Positions 22,967 through 31,251 are shown, counted from the stretch's first letter. The stretch: DNA of 32,083 bases from Bacillota bacterium (GCA_023428265.1 JAEYYW010000157.1:1-32083), one strand, 5' to 3'. Program-made: numbers and translations. Notes: generated by a model from the letters alone, not told the origin.

Positions 22967-23886
22967 AGAAGCCCCTGGCCATACTGCTTGCCACACTCCT
23001 GATCCTGGGCATGACCGCCTGCGGCACTGCCGCCCCATCGGGCAAGACGCTCACACTGGGCGCGCTGCCCAGCATTGACGTGATCCCCTTCGTGATTGCC
23101 GAAAAGCAGGGCTATTTCAAAAAGTACGGCCTCTCGTTCAAGCTGGAGCTGTTCAGCAGCGCCAAAGACCGTGACGCCGCGTTCCAGTCCGGATCGCTGG
23201 ATGGTTTCTGCTGTGACGAGGTGGCCGTGTGCATCTACCAGAACGGCGGCACCGATTTGAAGATCACCGGTATGACCGACGGGGAGTATGCTCTGGTTGC
23301 CGGCAAGGATTCCGGGGTTTCTGATCTGGCGGCGATGAAGGGCCGCAGCGTGGCGATATCAGAGAAAACACTGATTGAGTTTGTGCTGGATAAGATGCTG
23401 GAAAGCGGCGGCCTTGCGCCGGATGCTGTTGTGAAGACTGCCGTGCCGGCCGTGCCGGTGCGCCTGGAGATGCTGAACGCCGCCCAGGTGGACGCCGCGC
23501 TGCTGCCGGAGCCCTTTGCCACATTTGCAGAAAACGGCGGCGGCAAGCGCCTTTCTTCCGCCACGCAAATCGGCCTTTACCCCTCGGTGATTGCCTTTGA
23601 GAAAAAGGTGATTGACAGCCGCCGGGCCGACATCGCCGCGATGTATCGGGCCTATAACGATGCGGTGGATTATCTCAACAGCACGCCGATTTCCGAATAT
23701 GAGGAGCTGATCATCAAGACTGTGGGCTACCCGGAGGAGATGCGCGGCAAGATTGTGCTGCCCAAGTTCACCAAGGACATGATGCCCGGTGAATCTGACC
23801 TGGCCGCGGTGGTGGCATGGGCCTCATCCAAGGGGCTTTGCGCCAGCACGCTGGCACCAAAGGATCTGGTGGAAAAAGTGCGTTGA
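22963..23886 (+). CDS. ABC importer substrate-binding lipoprotein (SsuA/TauA/NMT1 type)
   Basis: A 307-residue protein with an N-terminal lipoprotein signal (Cys20 after LGMTA). The binding-protein fold opens with LTLGALPSIDVIPFVIAEKQGYFKKYGL, typical of the SsuA/TauA/NMT1 group that binds sulfonates, pyrimidines, riboflavin precursors or aromatic acids. An Asp/Cys-rich site (FQSGSLDGFCCDEVAV) is unusual. It is translationally coupled to ubiX and followed by its own ATPase and permease. That linkage suggests the ligand is a precursor for the UbiA/UbiD reaction, such as an aromatic or naphthoic acid; this is inference. Confidence 0.85.
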   Translation: MKKPLAILLATLLILGMTACGTAAPSGKTLTLGALPSIDVIPFVIAEKQGYFKKYGLSFKLELFSSAKDRDAAFQSGSLDGFCCDEVAVCIYQNGGTDLKITGMTDGEYALVAGKDSGVSDLAAMKGRSVAISEKTLIEFVLDKMLESGGLAPDAVVKTAVPAVPVRLEMLNAAQVDAALLPEPFATFAENGGGKRLSSATQIGLYPSVIAFEKKVIDSRRADIAAMYRAYNDAVDYLNSTPISEYEELIIKTVGYPEEMRGKIVLPKFTKDMMPGESDLAAVVAWASSKGLCASTLAPKDLVEKVR

Positions 23887-23910
23887 GCCCCCGGCCCGCC
23901 TGATAGGATT

Positions 23911-24669
23911 ATGATGCTGGAAATCAAAGATCTCACCATCACATACGGCGAAGGCCCCGCGGCGGTGCACGCCCTCGGGCCTTTTTCGCTGCACCTGGAA
24001 GCCGGTGACATCTGTGGCATCATCGGCCCGTCGGGCTGTGGCAAATCCACGCTGCTGCACGCGCTGACCGGTGTGGTCAGGCCCGGCGGCGGGTCGATCC
24101 TGCTGCGCGGCGAGCCGGTGAACCCGGCGCGGCACAGCATTGGCTTTATCCCGCAGGATTTCGGCCTGCTGCCCTGGCGCACTGTGAAGCAGAACTGCCT
24201 GCTGCCTTTCTTAATCCGTAAAAAGGCGTTGACAGCCGATGTGCTGGAGCGGTTTGCCGGGCTTGCCGCACGGTTGGGCATTGAGGGATTGCTGGAGCGG
24301 TATCCCAGGGAGCTTTCCGGCGGGCAGCGGCAGCGGGCGGCGATCCTGCGGGCATTCCTGATGGAGCCCGACCTGCTGCTGATGGACGAACCCTTTTCGG
24401 CGCTGGACGCGCTCACCCGCGAGGAGGCACAGGAGCTGTTTCTCCACCTGTGGGGCAGGCAGCGCGTGACCACTGTTTTTGTGACCCACAGCATTGAGGA
24501 AGCGGTGATGATGGGCCGGCGCATTGTTGTGATGAGCCACGGCCCCGGCAGGGTGGCGGAGACGGTGGAGAACCCCCATTTCGGCGCGGATGGAATGCGG
24601 ACAAGCAGCGGGTTTCATGAGATGACTGACTCCATTCGGGGCATCGTGAACGAGGTGTGGCGGCGATGA
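23911..24669 (+). CDS. ABC importer ATPase (SsuB/TauB type)
   Basis: A 252-residue nucleotide-binding subunit. It shows Walker A GPSGCGKST, Q-loop PQDFGLLPW, signature LSGGQRQR, Walker B LLLMDEPFSALD and switch His in VTHSIEEA. FGLLPW and the overall length are typical of SsuB/TauB. The start may be the ATG at 23911 or the adjacent one at 23914, which is better spaced from TAGGA. It sits 24 bp after the binding-protein gene and overlaps the permease gene by 4 bp. Confidence 0.93.
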   Translation: MMLEIKDLTITYGEGPAAVHALGPFSLHLEAGDICGIIGPSGCGKSTLLHALTGVVRPGGGSILLRGEPVNPARHSIGFIPQDFGLLPWRTVKQNCLLPFLIRKKALTADVLERFAGLAARLGIEGLLERYPRELSGGQRQRAAILRAFLMEPDLLLMDEPFSALDALTREEAQELFLHLWGRQRVTTVFVTHSIEEAVMMGRRIVVMSHGPGRVAETVENPHFGADGMRTSSGFHEMTDSIRGIVNEVWRR

Positions 24670-25409
24670 AGCGAAAACTGCTGTTGTTTGCCGAAGGCTT
24701 TCTTGCCCTCCATGCCATCTGGCTGGTGCTCGCTCTGCTGCTCAACCTGAGGGCGCTGCCCACACCCATCGCCGTGTATGCCAGGGCAGGCAAGCTTCTC
24801 ACCGACGGCCTGGCGCTGCACGCGCTGGCCAGCCTTTTCCGGGTGGCTTGCGGCTTGCTGATTGCGCTGCTGGCGGGCGGCATGCTGGGTCTTCTGATGG
24901 CCCGGTCGCCCCGCTGGAACCGCCTGCTGCACCCGTTGGTTTATCTCACCTACCCGGTGCCCAAAACGGCGCTGCTGCCGGTCATCATGCTGCTTTTTGG
25001 CCTGGGCGACGGCTCCAAGATCGCTGTGATCGTGCTGATTGTGGTGTTTCAGGTGATCGTGGTGGTGCGCGGTGCTGCGCTGAACGTGCCGCAGGAGACC
25101 TACAACCACCTGAAGAGCCTTGGCGCCACGGGCATGCAGGCATTCCGCCACGCCACGCTGCCGGCGATCCTGCCGGAGCTTCTGACCAACACCAAGGTCT
25201 CCATCGGCACGGCGCTGTCCATCCTGTTTTTCACAGAGGTCTATGGCACCCACTGGGGCCTTGGCTATTACATCATGGACGCGTGGACACGCATCGACTA
25301 CCCCGGCATGTATCTGGGGATCCTTGTGATCGGGCTGCTGGGGTTTGTGCTGTTTGTGGGTATGGATGTGCTGGAGGAAAGGCTGTGCAAGTGGAAACAC
25401 CGCCAATGA
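24666..25409 (+). CDS. ABC importer permease (SsuC/TauC type)
   Basis: A 247-residue membrane subunit with about six helices. The EAA loop that contacts the ATPase reads LKSLGATGMQAFRHATLPAILPELL. The C-terminal GTHWGLGYYIMDAW is typical of SsuC. The ATG at 24666 overlaps the ATPase stop as ATGA and has GAGGTG upstream. With the two preceding genes it makes a complete importer, the last gene of the ubi operon. Confidence 0.92.
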   Translation: MKRKLLLFAEGFLALHAIWLVLALLLNLRALPTPIAVYARAGKLLTDGLALHALASLFRVACGLLIALLAGGMLGLLMARSPRWNRLLHPLVYLTYPVPKTALLPVIMLLFGLGDGSKIAVIVLIVVFQVIVVVRGAALNVPQETYNHLKSLGATGMQAFRHATLPAILPELLTNTKVSIGTALSILFFTEVYGTHWGLGYYIMDAWTRIDYPGMYLGILVIGLLGFVLFVGMDVLEERLCKWKHRQ

Positions 25410-25445
25410 GCTGGTATGGTTGCCCACCCTTGGCCGGGCTGACGT

Positions 25446-25490
25446 GGGGAGAGGGCTTTTTCGCGGGGTTTCACCCCAGCCCTTCTTGTG
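25446..25490 (+). terminator. Probable terminator of the ubi/importer operon
   Basis: GAGGGCT pairs with AGCCCTTC around an inner GGGGT-TTC-ACCCC hairpin, 40 bp after the permease stop. The T run is weak (TTCTTGTG). Confidence 0.45.
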
Positions 25491-25608
25491 ACAAATAACG
25501 CACTGCCTACTCAGGGCGAATCAAATTGCACATGGCGGTCAACGTGCGGGCCGGGCTCCGTCCCGGCCCGATTTCCCACGGAACGAGATGGAGCGTTTTA
25601 TTCCTTGT

Positions 25609-25632
25609 ATGGGCGGTTCACAAACCGCCCAT
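25609..25632. terminator. Hairpin between convergent operons
   Basis: A perfect 10-bp stem ATGGGCGGTT/AACCGCCCAT has a 4-base loop, followed on the + strand by CGGATCTTTT. It lies just after the stop of the minus-strand 25648-25881 gene and may end transcription from either side. A second GC-rich hairpin (GGGCCGGG/CCCGGCCC) lies near 25550. Confidence 0.5.
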
Positions 25633-25647
25633 CGGATCTTTTGAGGG

Positions 25648-25881
25648 TTACTTCCTCCCATACCTTCTCTTCAAACTCCAGAAGACAAGCGCAGGCAGCG
25701 CCGCAATCAGGAAGACTTCCCAGCGGCTGCCATAGCGGGACACCCGGCCGTCGGCGCCCCATTGCATCGGGATGTGCTCCGGCAGAAAGGGAAACACCAC
25801 CGCCGCGATCACCACGCACACAATGAGCACAATCAGTGGCCCGCGGTTCTGTTTGAAGAAGTTTTGGCTCTGTTCGTTCAT
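25648..25881 (-). CDS. Small DUF1648-like membrane protein
   Basis: A 77-residue protein with two membrane helices (about 15-35 and 55-70) around the PEHIPMQWGADGRVSRYGSRW loop, the core signature of DUF1648, found in SdpI-type immunity proteins. SdpI proteins are much longer, so this is either a free-standing domain or a C-terminally truncated relative. The ATG at 25881 is chosen; a GTG at 25890 would overlap the exporter permease stop. It is the last gene of the ABC-2 exporter operon. Confidence 0.65.
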   Translation of the reverse strand: MNEQSQNFFKQNRGPLIVLIVCVVIAAVVFPFLPEHIPMQWGADGRVSRYGSRWEVFLIAALPALVFWSLKRRYGRK

Positions 25882-25886
25882 ATCAT

Positions 25887-27560
25887 TCACCCATCGATTC
25901 TATAATAGCGGATGGACGCGATGTCCAGCGCCTTCACACCGGCCAGCGACTGGGCGGCCATCAGCGCTGCCAGCAGCGCATAAACCAGCCACTCCGGCAG
26001 CTGCAGCAACACCAGCACCACGGCGGCCAGCACCTCCACGCCAAGCACCACGGCGCAGGCCACCATCGAGATCATCACATTCAGGTTCTGTTTCACGGCT
26101 TCGTAGGGGTTTGTCCAGTGGAGCTTGGGCCGGATCAGGTCCGGCAGCATGTTCACGATCGTGCAGGGGATCGCCCCCAGCAGCCCCAGTGCCAGCGCCA
26201 GCGCGCAGCGGTAAGGGCTCATGTGCAGCATCACGGCCATCATCACGGCGGTGAGCACCAGGCCCGCCGCCGCCACGGCATAGGCCGCCAGAAACTTGGC
26301 ATAGACCTGCTGCCGGGGCGGCACCGGGATCATCCGCGACACCCAGAAAGTGCGGCCCTCCCGCGATAGCGACGTGGAGGCCGTCACGTTCACCACCGAG
26401 ACCAGTGACATCAGCGCCACCGCTCCCAGCGTGATCAGCAATGAGTTTGAGGGGTCATTGATGAGTGCACGGATGCCGGTGACAGCGTCAGCCCCTTGTG
26501 TCATTGACATCATCAAAAGCACCGGCAGCAGCAGCGAAGCCAGCAGGCAGTTCATCGCAAAGGCCGGCGTGCGCAGCAGCAACCGCAACTCCCTGAGGAA
26601 AAGCGACCGCACCGGGCCAAACACCGGCGCTTCGCTGACCGCGCGTGTGTTGGCGGTGGGGCGTCTCTTGCGCTCGGCTTCTTCCAGCAGCACGGCGCTG
26701 CGATAGTAAACCCTCTCGCTGAGGAGCAGCAGCGCTGCGCCGAGCGCCGCGGAAACGGCGATATAGAGCAGCAAAAACAGCACCGACTCACCGTCGGATT
26801 GAGTGAGCGCCAGCGTGGCCCAGGCGCTGGGCGGGAAGGCCGCCCCGGCCGCGTTGATGAACCGGGCTTGCTCGTTCAGCAGATCCGCCAAAGCGCCGGC
26901 GTCGGTGCTGGAAGCGGCAAACCGCTGCGCAAACAGATTGAAGCCAATGATTGCAGCCGTGGCAAGCAAGCTTCCGATGATGGCAAAAAGGTCCTTGCGG
27001 CGGCCCAGGTTCATCAGCCGCATCAGCCCCAGCGCCGCCACCGAAGACAGCAGCATCGGGATGGCCGGTGAAATCGCGACCAGCACCACGGCCTTCAGCC
27101 AGTAAAACAGGCCGGATGCCTGCCCCGCGCCATAGATGATCACCGGCGGCAGCAGGATGGGCAGCGCCAGCAGGTATTGATACACCATCACCACCGCGAA
27201 CTTGCTGCCGAGCACCTGCCAGGGTTTCAGTGGCATCGGCATCAGGTTGGCGATATCTCTGGAATAATAGAACACGCCGATCACATAAAACACGCCGGTG
27301 ACCAGCAGAAACATCTGCAGACCCAGGATGGACATCACCAGCACAATCTCCGGCCGGCCGGAAGCCAGGCCTGCCTGATAGATCGAGCCCATCAGCAGGC
27401 TATACATTGAAATCAGGCCGAAGGCCGCGATACCAATGGCTGTGCCCACCAGCAGCGTCTGCGGCACCTTGTCCGTCTCCTTGCGGAAGCGGAACCGGAG
27501 CGCCGAGATGCCGAAGTTCACATTGAGCTGCAGCCAGAAAAGCCTGAGGAAATTCTTCAT
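25887..27560 (-). CDS. ABC-2-type exporter permease
   Basis: A 557-residue membrane protein with about a dozen hydrophobic segments in two halves, separated by a cytoplasmic loop rich in Arg and Glu (about 290-325). The half-repeats resemble large clostridial ABC-2 permeases that act with a single ATPase. Its start overlaps the ATPase stop as ATGA. The substrate is not readable; drug, peptide or lipid export are all possible. The TetR gene next door suggests a detoxification role (inference). Confidence 0.82.
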   Translation of the reverse strand: MKNFLRLFWLQLNVNFGISALRFRFRKETDKVPQTLLVGTAIGIAAFGLISMYSLLMGSIYQAGLASGRPEIVLVMSILGLQMFLLVTGVFYVIGVFYYSRDIANLMPMPLKPWQVLGSKFAVVMVYQYLLALPILLPPVIIYGAGQASGLFYWLKAVVLVAISPAIPMLLSSVAALGLMRLMNLGRRKDLFAIIGSLLATAAIIGFNLFAQRFAASSTDAGALADLLNEQARFINAAGAAFPPSAWATLALTQSDGESVLFLLLYIAVSAALGAALLLLSERVYYRSAVLLEEAERKRRPTANTRAVSEAPVFGPVRSLFLRELRLLLRTPAFAMNCLLASLLLPVLLMMSMTQGADAVTGIRALINDPSNSLLITLGAVALMSLVSVVNVTASTSLSREGRTFWVSRMIPVPPRQQVYAKFLAAYAVAAAGLVLTAVMMAVMLHMSPYRCALALALGLLGAIPCTIVNMLPDLIRPKLHWTNPYEAVKQNLNVMISMVACAVVLGVEVLAAVVLVLLQLPEWLVYALLAALMAAQSLAGVKALDIASIRYYRIDG

Positions 27561-28279
27561 GCTTCCGTGAGCTCCAGGAATATGCTTTCCAGCGATTCGG
27601 CAGCGTCACCCTGCCGCAGCTCCTCCAGCGTGCCGATGGCGACCAGCTTGCCGTGGTTCACAATGCCGATGCGGTCACACAGCTTTTCTGCCACCTCCAA
27701 CACATGGGTGGAAAAAAACACCGTGTTGCCGGCCTGGCAATGACCGCGCATCAGATCTTTCAGCAGGCGCGCCGACTTCGGGTCCAGGCCCACCAGCGGC
27801 TCGTCCAGGATCCAAACCGCCGGGTCGTGGATCAGCGCGCCGGTTAGTATGATCTTCTGGCGCATGCCGTGGCTGTAACTCTTGATCAGATCCTGCGCGG
27901 CGTTGTCCAGCTCAAACAGGCCGAGGAAACGCTCAATACGCTCCTTGCGCCTCTCTTTGGGCACATGGTAGACGTCGGCCATGAAGTTGAGATATTCCAG
28001 GCCGGTCAGGCGCTCAAACATATCCGGGTTATCCGGCACATAGCCGATGCCCATCCGGGCCTCAATCGGCTGCTTTTGAATATCTTTGCCGTTCAAGAGG
28101 ATCTTGCCCCGGTCGGGGTTCAAAAGCCCGACCATCATCTTGATCGTGGTGGTTTTGCCCGCACCGTTGGGGCCGAGAAAGCCGAAAATCTCGCCGGAGC
28201 GCACTTCCAGGCTCAGGCTGTCCACAGCCTTCACGCTGCCCTTGTTATAGCTTTTGGATACGTCGCTGATGCTGATCAT
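27557..28279 (-). CDS. ABC exporter ATPase
   Basis: A 240-residue ATPase of the CcmA/drug-export type. It shows Walker A GPNGAGKTT, signature YSHGMRQK (a common LSGGQ variant in this group), Walker B VWILDEPLVGLDP and switch His in FFSTHVLEV. The ATG at 28279 follows AGGAGG; the frame is open upstream to 28369, but through the promoter. It is coupled to the permease gene. Confidence 0.92.
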   Translation of the reverse strand: MISISDVSKSYNKGSVKAVDSLSLEVRSGEIFGFLGPNGAGKTTTIKMMVGLLNPDRGKILLNGKDIQKQPIEARMGIGYVPDNPDMFERLTGLEYLNFMADVYHVPKERRKERIERFLGLFELDNAAQDLIKSYSHGMRQKIILTGALIHDPAVWILDEPLVGLDPKSARLLKDLMRGHCQAGNTVFFSTHVLEVAEKLCDRIGIVNHGKLVAIGTLEELRQGDAAESLESIFLELTEA

Positions 28280-28337
28280 CCGATCCTCCTGGCAGAGCCG
28301 GAAGTCCAATTTGTTCCATATGGCCGGCATACCGGAA

Positions 28338-28366
28338 ATGATATGCCCGGATTCCTGTATAGTCAA
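28338..28366 (-). promoter_or_regulatory. Promoter of the ABC exporter operon
   Basis: On the minus strand TTGACT (28366-28361), a 17-bp spacer and TATCAT (28343-28338) match the consensus in 10 of 12 bases. The predicted start is about 50 nt before the ATPase ATG. Confidence 0.78.
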
Positions 28367-28395
28367 CAAAATTTGTCTATAAACATAAATCCTGC

Positions 28396-28424
28396 TTGAC
28401 AGTGGATGATTTTCATAATAGAAT
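28396..28424 (+). promoter_or_regulatory. Promoter of the TetR gene
   Basis: TTGACA (28396-28401), a 17-bp spacer and TAGAAT (28419-28424) match in 11 of 12 bases. The -10 overlaps the first TetR operator. Confidence 0.82.
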
Positions 28425-28453
28425 GACCGAGGTCATAAAATGACCACAGTCAT
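28423..28453. promoter_or_regulatory. Two TetR operator palindromes
   Basis: ATGACC-GA-GGTCAT (28423-28436) and ATGAC-CACA-GTCAT (28440-28453) have centres 17 bp apart and cover the -10 and start site of the TetR promoter. Such pairs are typical for cooperative binding by two TetR dimers and imply autorepression. The exporter promoter lies 57 bp or more away and is not covered. Confidence 0.75.
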
Positions 28454-28468
28454 TTCCGAGGTAGATTC

Positions 28469-29041
28469 ATGTATGAGCAACAAAGAAAACAGATCCGGGA
28501 GCACATCATCGACACGGCGGTCCGGCTCTTCCGCGAGAAGGGTTATGGCACCGTGACGGTGGAGGAAGTCACCAAAGCAGTGGGCGTGGCCAAGGGGACG
28601 TTCTACAACTTCTTCAAAAGCAAGCGCGACATCCTGATGGCATGGGCCGCCGGGCAGTTCGCTGGCATGGACCTGGCGCCAGCGATTGACGGGGGCTCCA
28701 CCGTGCTGCAGAACCTGCACAAACTGGTGGATACCGTGTGCGCGAAGGCAGCGGCCGATAGTGCTTTGTTTATGAGCTTCCTGCAGGAGTTGGTTCTGAT
28801 GGACCGGGGCGCGCTGCCTGTGGGCGCGTTCGACTTTGAACAGGTGCTGTCCACTGTGCTCCTGGCTTCGTCGGACTTCCGCCGCGTCGGAGAGCCGGGG
28901 CTTGCCTTGAAGGTGCATGTGCTCAACAGCCTGCTGTTTGCCGAGATGTTGGACTGGATGCGGTCAGGGCAGCCGATTGGCGGCATGGCGGGCAGGCTGA
29001 AGGAAGTCGCCGATGTTTGCATCCATGGGATTTATGAATAG
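28469..29041 (+). CDS. TetR-family transcriptional regulator
   Basis: A 190-residue protein. The N-terminal helix-turn-helix (RQIREHIIDTAVRLFREKGYGTVTVEEVTKAVGV, then KGTFYNFFKSKRDIL) is classic TetR; the C-terminal ligand domain is not family-specific. It is divergent from the ABC exporter and has twin palindromes at its own promoter. It probably senses a compound handled by the exporter and represses its own transcript, and possibly the exporter by looping or steric effect. Confidence 0.92.
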   Translation: MYEQQRKQIREHIIDTAVRLFREKGYGTVTVEEVTKAVGVAKGTFYNFFKSKRDILMAWAAGQFAGMDLAPAIDGGSTVLQNLHKLVDTVCAKAAADSALFMSFLQELVLMDRGALPVGAFDFEQVLSTVLLASSDFRRVGEPGLALKVHVLNSLLFAEMLDWMRSGQPIGGMAGRLKEVADVCIHGIYE

Positions 29042-29067
29042 GAAAATCATCTGAAAGAGGTCTATCC

Positions 29068-29445
29068 ATGATTAAGAAAATCTCTGCAATCACATCCATC
29101 GTCATTGGCGTCGGAATTGCCGGTATCTGGGTGATGTTGCTGGCCGGCGGCAATGTGCCGGAGCTCAGAACCGAGCCAATTCGCATCGCTGTGCATCTCT
29201 TCTCCGAATACCTCACGGCGGCGTTTCTGCTGGCCGGCGGCATCGGGACGCTGCTGGGCAGGGGCTGGGCGCGGCGGGTGTTCCCGGTGTCTATGGGCAT
29301 GCTGATATATTCGGTGCTGACCGGCTTCGGGTATTTCACGCAGCTGGGGCAGTATGCGTTGACGGCGATGTTTGCGCTGTTCTTTGCGCTGGCGGTGCTG
29401 TTCGTTATTGTGGTTCGTGAGGATCGGCACGCCAAGTTGAACTGA
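29068..29445 (+). CDS. Small four-helix membrane protein of unknown function
   Basis: A 125-residue protein with four predicted membrane helices (about 5-27, 42-65, 70-90 and 95-117) and short loops. It lies 26 bp after the TetR gene with a GAAAGAGG site, so it should be co-transcribed and under the same operators. No family recognised. Its last 41 bp overlap the 3' end of the convergent flavoprotein gene. Confidence 0.7.
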   Translation: MIKKISAITSIVIGVGIAGIWVMLLAGGNVPELRTEPIRIAVHLFSEYLTAAFLLAGGIGTLLGRGWARRVFPVSMGMLIYSVLTGFGYFTQLGQYALTAMFALFFALAVLFVIVVREDRHAKLN

Positions 29446-30502
29446 TGTTCAGGCTTGAAACGCCCGCCTTCATCACTGTGTGGCGCAGCAAGCTGTTATA
29501 CATAAAAAGCGATTTTAAGTTCTTGATCAGGATGTTGGTGCGCAGATCCCGGGTGCTTTTGGCATAACGCGCCTCAAAGCCCTCAATGCCCGGCAGAAGG
29601 CTTTCAGCCAATGCCTCCGCACTGCGGAAGGCGTAGCTCAGGCCTTCGCAGGAGCTGGGGCTGATGAACCCTGCCGCCTCGCCGGCCAGCGCGATGCCGT
29701 CGGCTCCGGTGCAAATCTGCCGCATGGAGGTTGGCCGGAGGATCATTGCCCCCTCCCGGCGGATCAGCTTGCCCAGCCGGATTCCCCAGGGAGCAAGTTT
29801 TTCCTTCAGGCGCTCAAACTTGGTTGCGGCGTCGCCTCCGGGCCGCAGCGCCGCGCCCAGCAGCAGCGCGCCGTCCTTGGGGATCGTCCAGCTGTAGAAG
29901 TCTGTCGTCTCATCGTCAAAAAGCGCCGAAAAGAACGGCGACTGGCTCCGATCTTCAAACCACTCCTGGATTGCCACATAGCGCTCGGGGTGCGTAGCAC
30001 CTGGCACAGCCAGCCGCCGCACTGGGGAGGAGGCACCGTCGGCGCCGATCAGCACCGACGCGTCTTCTACCCACTCCCGGCCCGCTGCCGCCAGCCGGAT
30101 GCGAAAGCCACTTTCGATGCGCTCAAAGCCTTTGAACTGGCAGCCGAAGCGCGTGTCCGCACGGGGAGCCAGCGACACAAGCCAGCGGTCAAACCGTTCC
30201 CTGTCTATATTGATATAAAAGCGCTGGTAATGCCGCTCCAACCCGGCAGCCAGGTCGATTGTCCGCACGGCGAAAAGCTGCGGGCCCGCCAGCACCCCGG
30301 AGGGCAGCCCCAGGCCCAGACGGGCGATGGCCTGCTGGGCGTCCGGCGCCACCAGGCCGCCGCAGCACTTGCCGGGCGCGCCGTTGGGGTCATGATCCAG
30401 CCGCCTGCGGTCCACCAGGAGCACCTTGTATTGCCGCGCGAGCATACTTGCCAGCGTGGAGCCCGCCGGCCCCGCGCCAATGATGGCGACATCATATTTC
30501 AT
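29405..30502 (-). CDS. FAD-dependent geranylgeranyl-reductase-family oxidoreductase
   Basis: A 365-residue flavoprotein. The N-terminal Rossmann motif is DVAIIGAGPAGSTLA. KCCGGLVAPDAQ carries the paired Cys typical of the geranylgeranyl reductase group. ASVLIGADGASSPVRR (DG motif) and GIALAGEAAGFISPSSCEGLSYA (second FAD motif) follow. Members reduce isoprenoid chains of chlorophyll, archaeal lipids or menaquinone. The ATG at 30502 has AAGGA upstream; a longer open frame to 30937 runs through the promoter and is not coding. With UbiA/UbiD/UbiX 5 kb away it may modify a quinone side chain (inference). Confidence 0.85.
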   Translation of the reverse strand: MKYDVAIIGAGPAGSTLASMLARQYKVLLVDRRRLDHDPNGAPGKCCGGLVAPDAQQAIARLGLGLPSGVLAGPQLFAVRTIDLAAGLERHYQRFYINIDRERFDRWLVSLAPRADTRFGCQFKGFERIESGFRIRLAAAGREWVEDASVLIGADGASSPVRRLAVPGATHPERYVAIQEWFEDRSQSPFFSALFDDETTDFYSWTIPKDGALLLGAALRPGGDAATKFERLKEKLAPWGIRLGKLIRREGAMILRPTSMRQICTGADGIALAGEAAGFISPSSCEGLSYAFRSAEALAESLLPGIEGFEARYAKSTRDLRTNILIKNLKSLFMYNSLLRHTVMKAGVSSLNISSTWRADPHEPQ

Positions 30503-30575
30503 GCGCTGATCCTTTCGCCCGCGTGCCGGCGAGAAAAATAAATTCTGATTACTCAATGGGTTCTGGTGCGGGTTG

Positions 30576-30604
30576 ACTGTAGCACAGAGCTTCTGCACTG
30601 TCAA
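30576..30604 (-). promoter_or_regulatory. Promoter of the flavoprotein gene
   Basis: On the minus strand TTGACA (30604-30599), a 17-bp spacer and TACAGT (30581-30576) give a start about 65 nt before the ATG. The stretch 30605-30900 on either strand shows no gene; it contains small hairpins such as TTCTG-TTT-CAGAA near 30720. Confidence 0.7.
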
Positions 30605-30828
30605 TTGCGACCGTTTTTGCATGTTTTTCGCCCTGAATGCGCATGAATTCTGCGTTTTTGCCGCGGACCGGGCGCGTGCCGGACGCTCCGGCAACCCATA
30701 CCTGGTGTGCGCAGGATGGTTCTGTTTCAGAACAATATACACTCTGTCGTATAAACATACGGGCCTTGCCACCATATGGCGGACACATATATCGATAAAA
30801 CAATAACCAAAAATATGCAACAAAGATG

Positions 30829-30857
30829 TTGTATTTTCCATATGTTTGGGGTATTTT
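30829..30857 (+). promoter_or_regulatory. Possible promoter of the riboswitch leader
   Basis: TTGTAT (30829-30834), a 17-bp spacer and TATTTT (30852-30857) lie about 45 bp before the first riboswitch. Both boxes are weak matches, so this is tentative. Confidence 0.35.
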
Positions 30858-30902
30858 CTTGTTAGGCCGCAAGGATCAAGGTTCTTCGGCCACGGATACA
30901 AA

Positions 30903-30990
30903 ACGACAAAGGTAAACCTGCCGAAAGGCAGGGGCACAAAGCTACAGGGCCTAAAGGCGAAAGCCCATGGCAGCCAGTTGCCGAAAGCTG
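30903..30990 (+). promoter_or_regulatory. GEMM-I riboswitch, copy 1 (c-di-GMP type, G at position 20)
   Basis: The class core is present: GGTAAACC, a GAAA-capped TGCC/GGCA helix, GGGGCACAAAGC, then CCTAAAGG and GCAGCCAGTTGCC. By alignment to the Vc2 riboswitch the key bases are G20 (30911), the C46-G21 pair partners (30937 and 30912) and A47 (30938). G20 indicates c-di-GMP. A terminator follows 45 bp later. Confidence 0.88.
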
Positions 30991-31035
30991 TATGGCTCCA
31001 CCCAAGCAGGCATGCCTGCTGGATTTGAGCTACCT

Positions 31036-31068
31036 ACCGCGCTTGGCAACTTGCCAGGCGCGGTTTTT
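31036..31068 (+). terminator. Intrinsic terminator after riboswitch copy 1
   Basis: ACCGCGCTTGGCAA pairs with TTGCCAGGCGCGGT (one T-G pair), followed by TTTTTG. It is well placed to be controlled by copy 1. The perfect palindrome AGCAGGCATGCCTGCT (about 31006-31021) between riboswitch and terminator may be part of the switch. Confidence 0.82.
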
Positions 31069-31102
31069 GTTTCCGGCCCCAAGCAGCACGACACAGACAT
31101 TC

Positions 31103-31190
31103 CCGATAATAGTAAACCTGCTGAAAGGCAGCGACACAAAGCTACAGGGCCTAAAGGCGAAAGCCCATGGCAGCCAGTTGCCGAAGGATG
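31103..31190 (+). promoter_or_regulatory. GEMM-I riboswitch, copy 2 (A at position 20, possible cGAMP type)
   Basis: It lies exactly 200 bp after copy 1 and is nearly identical to it from the conserved core onward; the differences are at about five bases. One of these is position 20, which is A (31111) instead of G. In the GEMM-I class A20 is the known change that allows or favours 3',3'-cGAMP over c-di-GMP. Another change (TGCT-GAAA-GGCA) keeps pairing through a T-G pair, so the fold is maintained. Confidence 0.85.
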
Positions 31191-31251
31191 ATAGGCTTCC
31201 CCATTGGGTGAAGGCGCGCTTTGCCTCCCCATCGGGCCATCAGCTTCATCA

